The position numbers were made by a program, and so were the translations under genes. This document shows, piece after piece, positions 7,546 through 15,246 of a stretch of DNA of 64,000 nucleotides (positions are counted from its first letter, which is position 1; every line of letters starts with the position of its first letter). Origin of the DNA: Terriglobia bacterium. GTDB taxonomy: Bacteria > Acidobacteriota > Vicinamibacteria > Vicinamibacterales > CAVVIG01. The notes under the pieces were generated by a model. The model did not search any database. It was not told the origin of the DNA and saw only the letters and a list, made by a program, of their open reading frames with translations. Where the stretch lies: assembly GCA_020073005.1 (NCBI GenBank), contig JAIQFX010000020.1, positions 1-64,000 of the forward strand, given 5' to 3'.

Positions 7546-10229
7546 TCTTCATTCAACGCGACGACTGGATCGATTCGCGCGGCTCTCCGCGCTGGGAGAT
7601 AGCAGGCGATGAGCGAGACGGCCGAGAGAATGACTGCCGCCGCCGCGAGCGACTGCGGATCGCCCGGCGCGACCTGAAAGAGGACCGCGCCCGCGAGGCG
7701 GCCCATCGCGACCGCGGCGGCGAGGCCGACCGCGACGGCGACGAGCGTCAGGCGGACGCCGTGGCCGACCACCTCGCCCAGCACGCGCTCGCTCGACGCG
7801 CCGAGCGCGAGGCGGATCCCGATCTCGTGCGTCCGCTGCGCGACCCCGTACGAGGTCATGCCGTAGATGCCGACGCCCGCCAGCAGCAGGGCGACGCCCG
7901 CGAAAATTCCGAGCAGCAGCGCGAGGAAGCGCGATTGCCCCTGCGTGCGCGCGACTGCCGTCTCGAGCGAGTAGATCGACCAGACGGGCTGATCCTTGTC
8001 GACGGCCCAGATCGCCCTGCGCACCTCGTTGGTGATCGTCATCGGCGGCACCGACGTTCGCGCGACGAGCGAACAGAAAATGAGCGGCACCTGGTAGTGC
8101 GCGACGTACAACTGCGGCACCGCCGGCTCGGTCGCCGTGTAGTGCTTCGTGTCGCCGACGACGCCGACCACCGTGACCGGCGTCGGCGTATCGGGCGTCG
8201 TGAAGCGCTTGCCGATCGCGTCCCCGTCCGGCCAGTTCCGCCGCGCGAACGTCTCGTTGATCACCGCCACGAGCGGCGTCGTCAGATCGTCGCGATCGGT
8301 GAAGTCCCGGCCTTTCAGCAACGGGATCCGCAGCGTCTTGAAATAGTCGGGCGTGACGAAGTGCAGCCGGGCCTGCGGCAGCGACGCCGGATCCGCCGGC
8401 GTGCCTTCGACCGCGTAGCCCGTCGTGCCGCCGTTGCCGCTGAACGGCACCGCGCGCACGAGCGCGGCCGACTGGACACCGGGCACGGCCCGCACGTTTT
8501 CGATCGCGCTCTTGAAGAAGCGCGCGATGTCCTCGGGCTTCGTGTACTTCGTCTGCGGCAGGCGGAACTGCAGCGTGAACACGTTCGACGCGTCGAAGCC
8601 GAGCGGCGCGTTCTGCGCGGCCAGCAGACTCTGAATCAGCAGCGCCGAGACGGCGACGAGCGCGACCGACATCGCCATTTCCGCGACGACGAGAACGTCG
8701 CGCGTCCGGCGGCCGGCGGCCGACGCGCGCCGCGCGCCCGCCTGCAGCACGCGGCTGATGTCCGTCCGCGACGACTTGAGCGCCGGCGCGAGGCCGCACA
8801 GCATCGCGACGCCGATCGCGATGCCGCCCGTGAAGAGCAGCACCGTCCGGTCGAGCGGCACGTGCGCGGGAATCGGCACTGACGGCGGCCGCAGCCACGC
8901 GAGCCCCGCCAGCGCCCAGCGGCCGAGCAGGAAGCCGGCGACGGCGGCGGCCGCCGCCACCATCGCGGCCTCGACGGCGAGTTGCCGCGTCACCGCCGCG
9001 CGGCTGGCGCCGAGCGCCGCGCGCAGCGCCATTTCCTTCTGCCGATCCATCGCGCGCGCGAGCAGCAGATGGCTGACGTTGACGCACGCGATGAGCAGCA
9101 CGACGCCGACCGACGCGAACAGCAGGAACAGCGCCGTCCGCGACGATCCGACGATGTTCTCCTGGGCCGAGCCGACCTCGATCGTGCGCCCGGCCTGCGC
9201 GTCCGGATCGGCCGCCGTCAACCGCCTCGCGATGACGTCGATATCCGCGCCCGCAGTCCGGATCGCCACGCCGGGCTTCAGCCGCCCGACGGCGAGCATC
9301 TGCGCGCCCGCGCTTCGCAGCCCTCGCGGCGTCGGATATTGCGCCGCCGGGAGAAACACGTCGCCGTCGATGAAGTACCCCGCGCCAGGCACCGTCGTCG
9401 CGTCGAAAGGCGGCGCCATCACGCCGACAATCGTCAGCGGAATCCCGTTCAGCGCGATCGACCGTCCGACGATGTCCGGCGCGCCGCCGAAACGCTGCTG
9501 CCAGAACTGGCGCGTGATCACCACGACGGGCTTGACGCCGCCCGGCGCGCTTTCGTCCTCGGTGAAGAGTCGGCCGCGCTCCGCTTTCAGTCCGAGCACG
9601 TCGAAGAAAGATCCGGTCACGAAAATGCCGACGAGACGCTGGGGCTCGGCCACGCCGGTCAGGTTGACGCTCTGCGCAAGGTAGAGCGCGAGCGCCTCCA
9701 GCGATCCGCTCTGCTTCTGCAGCTCCTCGTATTCCTGGTACGACAGCAGCCCGCGCGGAAATTGCGCCGTGCGGCTCCAGACGGAGACGAGCCGCTCGGC
9801 GTTCGCGTACGGCAGCGACCGCAGCAGCACGGCGTTGACGATGCTGAACATCGCCGTGTTCGCGCCGACGCCGAGCGCGAGCGTGAGAATCGCGATGCAC
9901 GCGAACGCGGGCCGCTTCCGCCAGAGGCGGAGCGCGTAGCGGACGTCCTGCAGCAGCGTGTCCATCATGGTGCGTTCTCCAGCGGTCAGGGCGTGATGGC
10001 GCGATCGCGCGTGCCGCGCGTCCAGCCACGCGCGCGCGCGTTCGGCGGGCGCGTGCCGCAGCGTGTCGGCCAGCGCGACGATCCAGATCGCGGCCATCGG
10101 CCATCCGCGGCGGCGGCGATCGCGCATGCGATCGACCGAGGCGTCGACGAAGGCGTCGCCGACGGCATCGCGAAATTCGCGCGGGTAGGCGCGCAGGAGC
10201 AGCCGTGGGAGACGGGAGAGGTCACGCAC
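7542..10229 (-). CDS. ADOP family permease (MacB/FtsX-type) with N-terminal prefix domain
   Basis: An 895-residue acidobacterial duplicated orphan permease. The first 85 or so residues form the prefix domain seen in PadR-linked ADOPs (LLLRAYPREFRD...). Then comes the standard MacB-type start (DVRYALRLWRKRP, then LALGVGANTAMFSIVNAVLLR), a large periplasmic domain, and two FtsX permease modules; the second ends with THEIGIRLALGAS and LPARRAARIDP. No ATPase partner is adjacent, as is usual for orphan members. The GTG start at 10229 overlaps the PadR gene by 8 bases, so the regulator and permease form one operon. The TGA stop sits inside a tandem-repeat block. The transported or extruded substrate is unknown. 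Confidence 0.93.
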   Translation of the reverse strand: MRDLSRLPRLLLRAYPREFRDAVGDAFVDASVDRMRDRRRRGWPMAAIWIVALADTLRHAPAERARAWLDARHARSRHHALTAGERTMMDTLLQDVRYALRLWRKRPAFACIAILTLALGVGANTAMFSIVNAVLLRSLPYANAERLVSVWSRTAQFPRGLLSYQEYEELQKQSGSLEALALYLAQSVNLTGVAEPQRLVGIFVTGSFFDVLGLKAERGRLFTEDESAPGGVKPVVVITRQFWQQRFGGAPDIVGRSIALNGIPLTIVGVMAPPFDATTVPGAGYFIDGDVFLPAAQYPTPRGLRSAGAQMLAVGRLKPGVAIRTAGADIDVIARRLTAADPDAQAGRTIEVGSAQENIVGSSRTALFLLFASVGVVLLIACVNVSHLLLARAMDRQKEMALRAALGASRAAVTRQLAVEAAMVAAAAAVAGFLLGRWALAGLAWLRPPSVPIPAHVPLDRTVLLFTGGIAIGVAMLCGLAPALKSSRTDISRVLQAGARRASAAGRRTRDVLVVAEMAMSVALVAVSALLIQSLLAAQNAPLGFDASNVFTLQFRLPQTKYTKPEDIARFFKSAIENVRAVPGVQSAALVRAVPFSGNGGTTGYAVEGTPADPASLPQARLHFVTPDYFKTLRIPLLKGRDFTDRDDLTTPLVAVINETFARRNWPDGDAIGKRFTTPDTPTPVTVVGVVGDTKHYTATEPAVPQLYVAHYQVPLIFCSLVARTSVPPMTITNEVRRAIWAVDKDQPVWSIYSLETAVARTQGQSRFLALLLGIFAGVALLLAGVGIYGMTSYGVAQRTHEIGIRLALGASSERVLGEVVGHGVRLTLVAVAVGLAAAVAMGRLAGAVLFQVAPGDPQSLAAAAVILSAVSLIACYLPARRAARIDPVVALNEE

Positions 10230-10581
10230 GGGTCAGCAACCTGCCGGCGCGCGCGGCGGCGACCAGACGCGACAGCCGCTCGGCCTCCGCCGAGGCGACG
10301 CGGCGGCCGAGCGGCGTCAGCCGGTAGTAGCGCCGCCTGTCGTCATGTTCACTCCGGGGGCCCCTGTCCCCCGGATGCGCGGTGCGTGGCACCGGCCGTC
10401 GTTCGCATTCGGCCACCCAGCCGTCCTTCAGCATGCGGTGGAGGGCGCGATACAGCGTGCCCGGTTCGAGCCGCAGCTCGCCGCCCGTCAATCGCGCGGC
10501 TTCCTGCATGATGGCGTAGCCATGCCGCTCTTCAGCGGCCAGCGCGACGAGGATGTGGAACTCGACGGGTCGAAGCGGCAT
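10222..10581 (-). CDS. PadR family transcriptional regulator with an insert in the wing
   Basis: A 119-residue PadR winged-helix protein: N-terminal HILVALAAEERHGYAI, then LEPGTLYRALHRM (recognition helix region) and YYRLTPLGRR (wing strand). It is somewhat long because about 17 residues (roughly 63-79, PVPRTAHPGDRGPRSEH) interrupt the wing hairpin between ECERR and DDRRRYY. This insert is encoded by a double-hairpin repeat at 10346-10395, not by typical PadR sequence. The protein should bind the palindrome in its own promoter at 10594-10612 and control itself and the ADOP permease. The wing is a loop position that could tolerate the insert, but DNA binding may be altered. Confidence 0.9.
   Translation of the reverse strand: MPLRPVEFHILVALAAEERHGYAIMQEAARLTGGELRLEPGTLYRALHRMLKDGWVAECERRPVPRTAHPGDRGPRSEHDDRRRYYRLTPLGRRVASAEAERLSRLVAAARAGRLLTRA
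10346..10395. repeat. Double-hairpin element inserted in frame in padR
   Basis: Two small perfect hairpins stand in tandem: CCGGGGG-CCCCTGT-CCCCCGG (10354-10374) and GGTGC-GTG-GCACC (10381-10393). Removing the segment would join normal PadR wing residues. A related GGTGC...GCACC hairpin occurs at about 12356-12371, before the sulfatase gene. Confidence 0.6.
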
Positions 10582-10589
10582 GGCGCATC

Positions 10590-10618
10590 ACACTATGTGC
10601 GCCGCGCATATATGTCAA
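10590..10618 (-). promoter_or_regulatory. padR-ADOP promoter with PadR-type operator, near-leaderless
   Basis: Reading the minus strand, TTGACA (10618-10613) is followed after exactly 17 bases by TAGTGT (10595-10590). The spacer is almost entirely a palindrome at 10594-10612 with 9-base arms (TATGTGCGC / GCGCATATA, one mismatch). Transcription would start about 10583, within two or three bases of the padR ATG at 10581, so the message is predicted to be leaderless or nearly so. Confidence 0.7.
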
Positions 10619-10642
10619 GGGAATAAGGGAATGAAGAATTCG

Positions 10643-10689
10643 GAATTAAGAATTAAGAATTCGCAGAGTCCATTCTTAATTCTTAATTC
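10643..10689. repeat. AATTCTTA tandem repeats forming an 18-bp perfect hairpin
   Basis: Left arm 10643-10660 and right arm 10672-10689 are exact reverse complements (18 bases of GAATTAAG units), with an 11-base loop. More units continue to about 10710 and supply the last codons and TAA stop of the GNAT gene. It lies just past the GNAT stop, so it may act as a weak 3' end for that transcript; there is no clear U-tract. Confidence 0.8.
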
Positions 10690-10696
10690 CTAATTC

Positions 10697-11290
10697 TTAA
10701 TTCCTAATTTCAACGACCGACCTGGCGCTTCGATGTCTTCGCACCATCTCCGGCAGGAGCTTCTTGCTGAGGTACACCTTCGACTCGGCGTTGTCGCCGG
10801 TGTTGCGCTCGTACTTGACGACCTCGAATCGCAGGTGATCGAGCGTGCCGCGCATCTCGTAGAACTTGTTCTTCGTCTTGACGACGATCTCGTCGAAGCC
10901 CTGCTCGATCGCCCAGCTCTCCTGCTGCTCGGTCAGCGCGCGGAAGAAGCCCTGGCCGCGCCAGTCGCGCCGCGTGCCGCCGATCCATGTATAAAGGATG
11001 CGCCGCCCGGGGAACTGGATGTTGTCGCTGAGGCGGTGGACGATGTCCGCGAGCTTCGGCTCGGTCTCGCCCAGCGTGATCTCGTGCCCGACCTTGAATG
11101 ACACGGGAACGACGAGGCCGTCATCCGGCAGCGGCGCCGTGGCGAGCAGGATGAGGTGCCGCCGGCCTGAGAGGCGGCGGACGATTTCCGCCGCGGTCTT
11201 CTTGCGCGGGAACTCGCCGAAGAACTCTTCGATGTACTGGATCTCGAGCGCGCCTTGCTCGAGATCGTATTGCGTGATGTGATATTCCAC
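10697..11290 (-). CDS. GNAT family N-acetyltransferase
   Basis: About 197 residues. The C-terminal half has the acetyl-CoA-binding signature of GNAT proteins (RDWRGQGFFRALTEQQESWA, R/Q-x-x-G-x-G/A type), followed by FYEMRGTLDHLRFEVVKYERN, typical of the last strands. The N-terminal part (EYHITQYDLEQG...) is not assigned. The GTG start at 11290 is chosen because the same frame upstream is the antisense of the DUF4159 gene. A TACAAT box lies about 14 bases before the GTG on the minus strand. The final residues (VEIRN) and the stop are encoded by the AATTCTTA repeat. The substrate is unknown. Confidence 0.75.
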   Translation of the reverse strand: MEYHITQYDLEQGALEIQYIEEFFGEFPRKKTAAEIVRRLSGRRHLILLATAPLPDDGLVVPVSFKVGHEITLGETEPKLADIVHRLSDNIQFPGRRILYTWIGGTRRDWRGQGFFRALTEQQESWAIEQGFDEIVVKTKNKFYEMRGTLDHLRFEVVKYERNTGDNAESKVYLSKKLLPEMVRRHRSARSVVEIRN

Positions 11291-11302
11291 GGGAATCAGG
11301 AA

Positions 11303-12037
11303 TTGTACACGACCCGCCGGCAGTTCTTGCAGTTCGCCGCAGCACTCGGTGGCGTCCGGCTTCAGCCGGACCTTATTCGTGGCGTCCGCCTTCAGGCGGA
11401 CCAGAAGTCCGGCAAGCCGCGCGCCTCCGAGTTCGTGTTCGCGCGCCTGCGGTACGAGTCCGGCGACTGGGACTACAACCCCAAGGTCGCCGCGAACGTG
11501 CTCGACTCCATCGTCCAGTACACGTCGATCCCGATCTACAAGGAGGAAGTCGTCATCGCGGCGTCCTCGACCGAGCTGCTGTCGTTTCCCTTCGTGTTCA
11601 TGACCGGTCACACGCTCGTGCGCTTCACCGCAGCCGAGCGCGAGAACCTGCGCCGCTTCGCCGACGCGGGCGGGCTGCTCTTCTCGGACGACTGCAATCA
11701 CGACGTCAACGGTCTCTACGCAAGATCGTTCGAGCAGGAAATGCGCGCGACGTTCCCCGATGCGCCGCTCGCGAAGCTGCCCGCGTCGCACCCTTTGTTC
11801 CGCAGCTTCTTCACGTTCGCGGGCGGGCCGCCGCAGACGTCGCACGAGCTGAATGGCTGGGGCGACAACCTCGTCCACGAGTATCTGAAAGGGATCGAGC
11901 GCCGCGGGCGGCTCGCGGTCCTCTACAGCAACAAGGATTACGGCTGCGAGTGGGACTACGACTGGCGCAACAAGCGCTTTCTGCGCGAGGACAACACGAA
12001 GTTCGCGGTGAACGTCGTCGTCTACGCGATGAGCTGA
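11303..12037 (+). CDS. DUF4159 protein with a Tat signal interrupted by repeats
   Basis: About 244 residues. The body is DUF4159: FVFARLRYESGDWDYNPKVA, then SSTELLSFPFVFMTGH and GGLLFSDDCNHDVNG, ending with WDYDWRNKRF. The family is commonly found with MoxR/DUF58/BatA operons; such an operon is present here, 21 kb away. The N-terminus begins like a Tat signal (RRQFLQFAAALG), but residues about 16-34 are two 10-residue copies of VRLQPD/VRLQAD encoded by a hairpin repeat, so the hydrophobic core is cut short and export is doubtful. The start is probably TTG 11303 after an AGGA site. It is divergent from the GNAT gene, 12 bases apart. Confidence 0.8.
   Translation: MYTTRRQFLQFAAALGGVRLQPDLIRGVRLQADQKSGKPRASEFVFARLRYESGDWDYNPKVAANVLDSIVQYTSIPIYKEEVVIAASSTELLSFPFVFMTGHTLVRFTAAERENLRRFADAGGLLFSDDCNHDVNGLYARSFEQEMRATFPDAPLAKLPASHPLFRSFFTFAGGPPQTSHELNGWGDNLVHEYLKGIERRGRLAVLYSNKDYGCEWDYDWRNKRFLREDNTKFAVNVVVYAMS
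11349..11402. repeat. Two tandem 30-bp hairpin elements (VRLQPD-coding) in the DUF4159 gene
   Basis: Copy 1 has stem GTCCGGC (11354-11360), loop TTCA, stem GCCGGAC (11365-11371). Copy 2 has GTCCGCC (11384-11390), TTCA, GGCGGAC (11395-11401). The period is exactly 30 bases, so the reading frame is kept. The C/G swap in the stem is compensated on the other side, which indicates selection on, or copying of, a hairpin. Confidence 0.9.
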
Positions 12038-12047
12038 AGGAGACGCC

Positions 12048-12249
12048 GTGAAGCAAATCATCCACGCCGTTCACATTCACGCGGCGCCCTGAAACGATGC
12101 TGATGTTCTCACAGGATTACGCGCGCGAGCTGTCGAATGAAACCTACGGGACCTATAACTTCAACTGGGGCTATTACATGAACGGTCTGAAGCTGTTCTG
12201 CGAGAAAGGCGCTGGCGTCCCGTTCGCGCCTCCGACAACATCGAGGTAA
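12048..12249 (+). pseudogene. Remnant of an SRPBCC/AHSA1-type gene, centre deleted
   Basis: After a GGAGA ribosome site, GTG 12048 starts a 14-residue peptide (KQIIHAVHIHAAP) that looks like the first strand of an SRPBCC-domain protein and ends at TGA. From 12097 another frame gives about 50 residues containing FSQDYARELSNETYGTYNF and WGYYMNGLKLFCEKG, which resembles the C-terminal helix region of the same family. The roughly 100 residues that should join them are missing, together with a frame change. This is an internally deleted, dead gene downstream of the DUF4159 gene. Bases 12250-12373 are comparatively AT-rich and hold no gene that I can recognise. Confidence 0.6.
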
Positions 12250-12373
12250 TTAAGTGTGGCTTTACTACAACAAAATCCTTACGCCTCCTGCACGCTTTAA
12301 TTCTGTAATAGCTCCATTCAGATGTGACATCTCCACAAGACGGCGGTCTAATTGAGGTGCTGGGGGGCACCGC

Positions 12374-13759
12374 GTGCACACAGTACGGCGCTGGTTCTGC
12401 GTTCTCACCGTCGGGTTCCTGATAGCGACTCCATCGGCGTCCAGTCCCACACCGCCATCCGGACGAACCAGGCCGTCAGTCGTGCTCGTGGTGCTGGACG
12501 CCTGCCGCGCCGACCACCTGTCGTCGATGGGCTACGCGCGGCGAACGACACCCAACCTCGATCGGCTCGCAGCGAGCGGCCTGCTGTTCTCGCAGCATTA
12601 CAGCGGCAGCAACGGCACCATCATGGCCGTGTCGCAGCTCTTGATGAGCGCGCTGCGTCCGCTGCCATTGCTGTCCGCGCCCGGCGGACCCGAACCGCCG
12701 AGCGATAACGCGCTCGGCGCCCTGCCCTCGGTCCTCGGCGAGGGCGGCTATCGGACCGCGCTGTTTGCCGGTCATCCGTACTTTCATCCGCGCTTGTCGC
12801 CGGTGACACGGGTCTTCGATCAATTCACGAATGTCGCCTCGCCGGAATCCGGCGCCCCGAAGGGGAATCTCGACGACGTACTGGCTCGCTTCGAGCCGTG
12901 GCTCGCGGCCCAGCACACGCCGTTCTTCGCGTACCTCCACGCGATGGACACGCACTTTCCCCATCCGCTGCGGAGCCAGTCTCCGGTCTTCGTGGACCGG
13001 AGCGTCCGGCCTTCGTTTGCGAACGGCGCCGCGCCGGAGCAGGCCGCGCAGCTGAAGAGCCCGCGGGAACGCGAGTACGTGGTCGACCTGTACGACGAAG
13101 ATCTGCACGAAGCCGACCGCGCGATCGGGCACTTGATGGAGACGCTGCGCCAGCTCGGCCGCCTGGAGAACACCGTCGTCATCGTCACCGCCGACCACGG
13201 CGAGCAGCTGTACGAAGCCGGCTACGCGGGACACGGCGGCGGCATCGGCAATCTGCCCGACGCGGAGATTCACATTCCGCTGATCGTCAGCTACGGCAGC
13301 CACCTCCGCCCCGAGCGGATCACCGGCATCACTCGGTCGATCGACGTCGCGCCGTCGATTCTCGCGCTCGCCGGCCTCCCGATTCCGTCGTGGATGATGG
13401 GCAACGTGCTGATCCGGAGCACGGGAACGCAGATCGCCTTCGAGGCGCACAGTGCGTCACCGTTCGCGCCGGTCTTCAATCAGGATCGCGAGCCCGTGCG
13501 CGTGGCCCTTCGTTTCCCCCGCATGAAGTACTTCACCCGATGGGCCGCGAATCCCTCGGCGGCGTTGGCGACGGATGAAGCGCTCGTGACCGTGGGCGAC
13601 GGCGACTCGACGATCCCCGCCGGCGATCCGCGCTACTCGGAGGCGCGGGAGTCGTGGCGCAAGCTGATGGACCTGCTCCGCCGTCCGACGCGCGCCACGG
13701 ATGACACGCTCCGGCGTTTGCGCGAACGGCTGCGAACGCTGGGCTATGTGAGCGGCTAG
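12374..13759 (+). CDS. Sulfatase-fold (alkaline phosphatase superfamily) hydrolase lacking the formylglycine motif
   Basis: A 461-residue protein with an N-terminal signal peptide (VLTVGFLIATPSASS). The fold motifs are clear: VVLVVLDACRADHLSSMGY (first metal-binding Asp), TTPNLDRLAASG, and VTADHGEQLYEAGYAGHGGG (Asp-His metal site), then HIPLIV. At the usual nucleophile position, after the N-terminal strand, a true sulfatase has C/S-x-P-x-R; here the sequence is GSNGTIMAVS, so a Thr or Ser is more likely. That is closer to phosphoethanolamine/phosphoglycerol transferases or phosphodiesterases than to sulfatases. The GTG start at 12374 has GGGGGG seven bases upstream. Confidence 0.8.
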   Translation: MHTVRRWFCVLTVGFLIATPSASSPTPPSGRTRPSVVLVVLDACRADHLSSMGYARRTTPNLDRLAASGLLFSQHYSGSNGTIMAVSQLLMSALRPLPLLSAPGGPEPPSDNALGALPSVLGEGGYRTALFAGHPYFHPRLSPVTRVFDQFTNVASPESGAPKGNLDDVLARFEPWLAAQHTPFFAYLHAMDTHFPHPLRSQSPVFVDRSVRPSFANGAAPEQAAQLKSPREREYVVDLYDEDLHEADRAIGHLMETLRQLGRLENTVVIVTADHGEQLYEAGYAGHGGGIGNLPDAEIHIPLIVSYGSHLRPERITGITRSIDVAPSILALAGLPIPSWMMGNVLIRSTGTQIAFEAHSASPFAPVFNQDREPVRVALRFPRMKYFTRWAANPSAALATDEALVTVGDGDSTIPAGDPRYSEARESWRKLMDLLRRPTRATDDTLRRLRERLRTLGYVSG

Positions 13760-13796
13760 CAAGCACCTGCCGTCGTTCGTGCTCGTCAGTAGTCCC

Positions 13797-15174
13797 ATGC
13801 TCATTCAGGATCTTCGATTCAGCGTTCGCCTCGCCAGGCGCAATCCCCTTCTGACCTGCGCGGTCGTCGCGACACTCGCGCTTGGAGTGGGCCTCGACGC
13901 CGGCGTCTTCACGATCATGGACGGCGCGGTTCGCCGGCCGCGCGTGCAGAAGGAGCCCGAGTCCTTCGTCCACGTGCAGGTCGACGTCGACACGCCGAAC
14001 CGTAAGGCACAAGGCGAACCGTTCTCGACGACCGCGCCCGACTATGCCGTCTATCGCGACAGCGCCGAGAGCCTGAGCGATCTGGCGGCGTGGCACGTCG
14101 TCCGCGTGCCGATCGGGCGCGACGCGCGGCCGACGCTGGCCATGCTCGTGTCGTGCAACTTCTTTACGGTTTACGGACTCGAGCATCCGATCGCCGGCCG
14201 CGCGTTCACGCCGGCGGACTGCGCGGGGACCGGGCGCATCGTCGTGATCAGCGAAGAAGTGTGGCGCAGCCGCTCTTCTTCAAGAACGTCGATCTCACGC
14301 GCGACCCGAACACGCCGTGGCTCGCGCCGGCCAGCCTGACGCAGCGGGACGCCGAGAAGTCAGCGTCGGCGCGGTCTCATCCGAGTACTTTCAGACCGTG
14401 AAGCTGCCGGTGCTGCGCGGCCGGGTCTTCACTCGCACCGCGGTCTCGAATGAGATTGTGATTTCGCAGGCGCTGTCGCGCGCGCTCTGGGCGTCAGCCG
14501 ATCCGATCGGCCAGGAGCTGCTCGACGACGCGGGCCGCGCGTTCTCGGTGATCGGCGTGGTGCGCGACGTCGACCTGCTGTCCGCGCCGGCGCCGACGAT
14601 GTATCGATCGATGGCTGACGGCGAGCCCGGCGGCGTCCTGCTCGCCAGCGTCGAAGGATCGGTGACGGCCGTCGGACAGCAGATGCGTCAGGCGCTTCTG
14701 CAGATCGATCCTTCGTCGGCGGTGCAGCCGCGGACTCTAGCGTCGGCGTTCGAGGAACTCGCCACGCGGTTCTCCGTCCTCGTCACTTTCGTCAGCTTCC
14801 TGGGCGGCGTCGGCATCGTGCTCGCGATCATCGGCGTCTACGGCGTCGTCGCGTTCGCCGTCAGCCGTCGCACGAAAGAAGTCGGCATTCGGATGGCGCT
14901 CGGCGCGACCAAGCCGGTCATCGTGCGGCTGCTGTTGTCGTCAGGCGTCGCGCCAGTCATCGTGGGACTCGTGAGCGGCGTTCTCGTCGCGCTCGGCGCC
15001 GCCAGCGTCCTCGGCAAAGTGCTGACGGGAATGCCGGTGCCGATTGACGTCCGCGATCCCGCAGCGTTCGGACTCGTCACTGTCGTACTGATCGCAACGG
15101 TCGCCGGTGCGATGGGACTGCCGGCCTGGCGCGCGACCGAGCACAATCCGGTGGACGCTTTGCGGCAGGACTGA
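13797..15174 (+). pseudogene. ADOP permease pseudogene, central part deleted and frameshifted
   Basis: The N-terminal 160 or so residues are a normal ADOP start (MLIQDLRFSVRLARRNP, ATLALGVGLDAGVF) up to RIVVISEEVW. There the frame breaks near 14268, a short stretch in another frame follows (PLFFKNVDLTRDP), and from about 14340 a third segment continues as the second half of an ADOP (GAVSSEYFQTVKLPVLRGR, RTKEVGIRMALGATKP, LPAWRATEHNPVDALRQD). A complete member, such as the one just downstream, is about 820 residues; here the first permease module is gone. It is best read as a decayed paralogue of the neighbouring gene. Confidence 0.8.
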
Positions 15175-15246
15175 ATCCGCAGCGTGAAACTCTGAGAACC
15201 TGACCCAACCACGGACCGCGCCGGAGTGTCCTAAGATGTGCCGATC

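Noticed and set aside
10620-10720. CRISPR-like repeats
   Set aside because: The units are only 7-9 bases, abutting and without spacers; the same is true of every other tandem block. No cas genes are present.
11291-12061. N-terminal extension of the GNAT gene
   Set aside because: The upstream part of that frame is antisense to DUF4159 and contains the antisense reading of the hairpin repeats (RLKADAT...RLKPDAT). The GTG at 11290 gives a normal-sized GNAT.
12050-12373. Insertion-sequence scar or foreign island because of lower GC
   Set aside because: No terminal repeats or transposase were found, and part of it is explained by an SRPBCC gene remnant.
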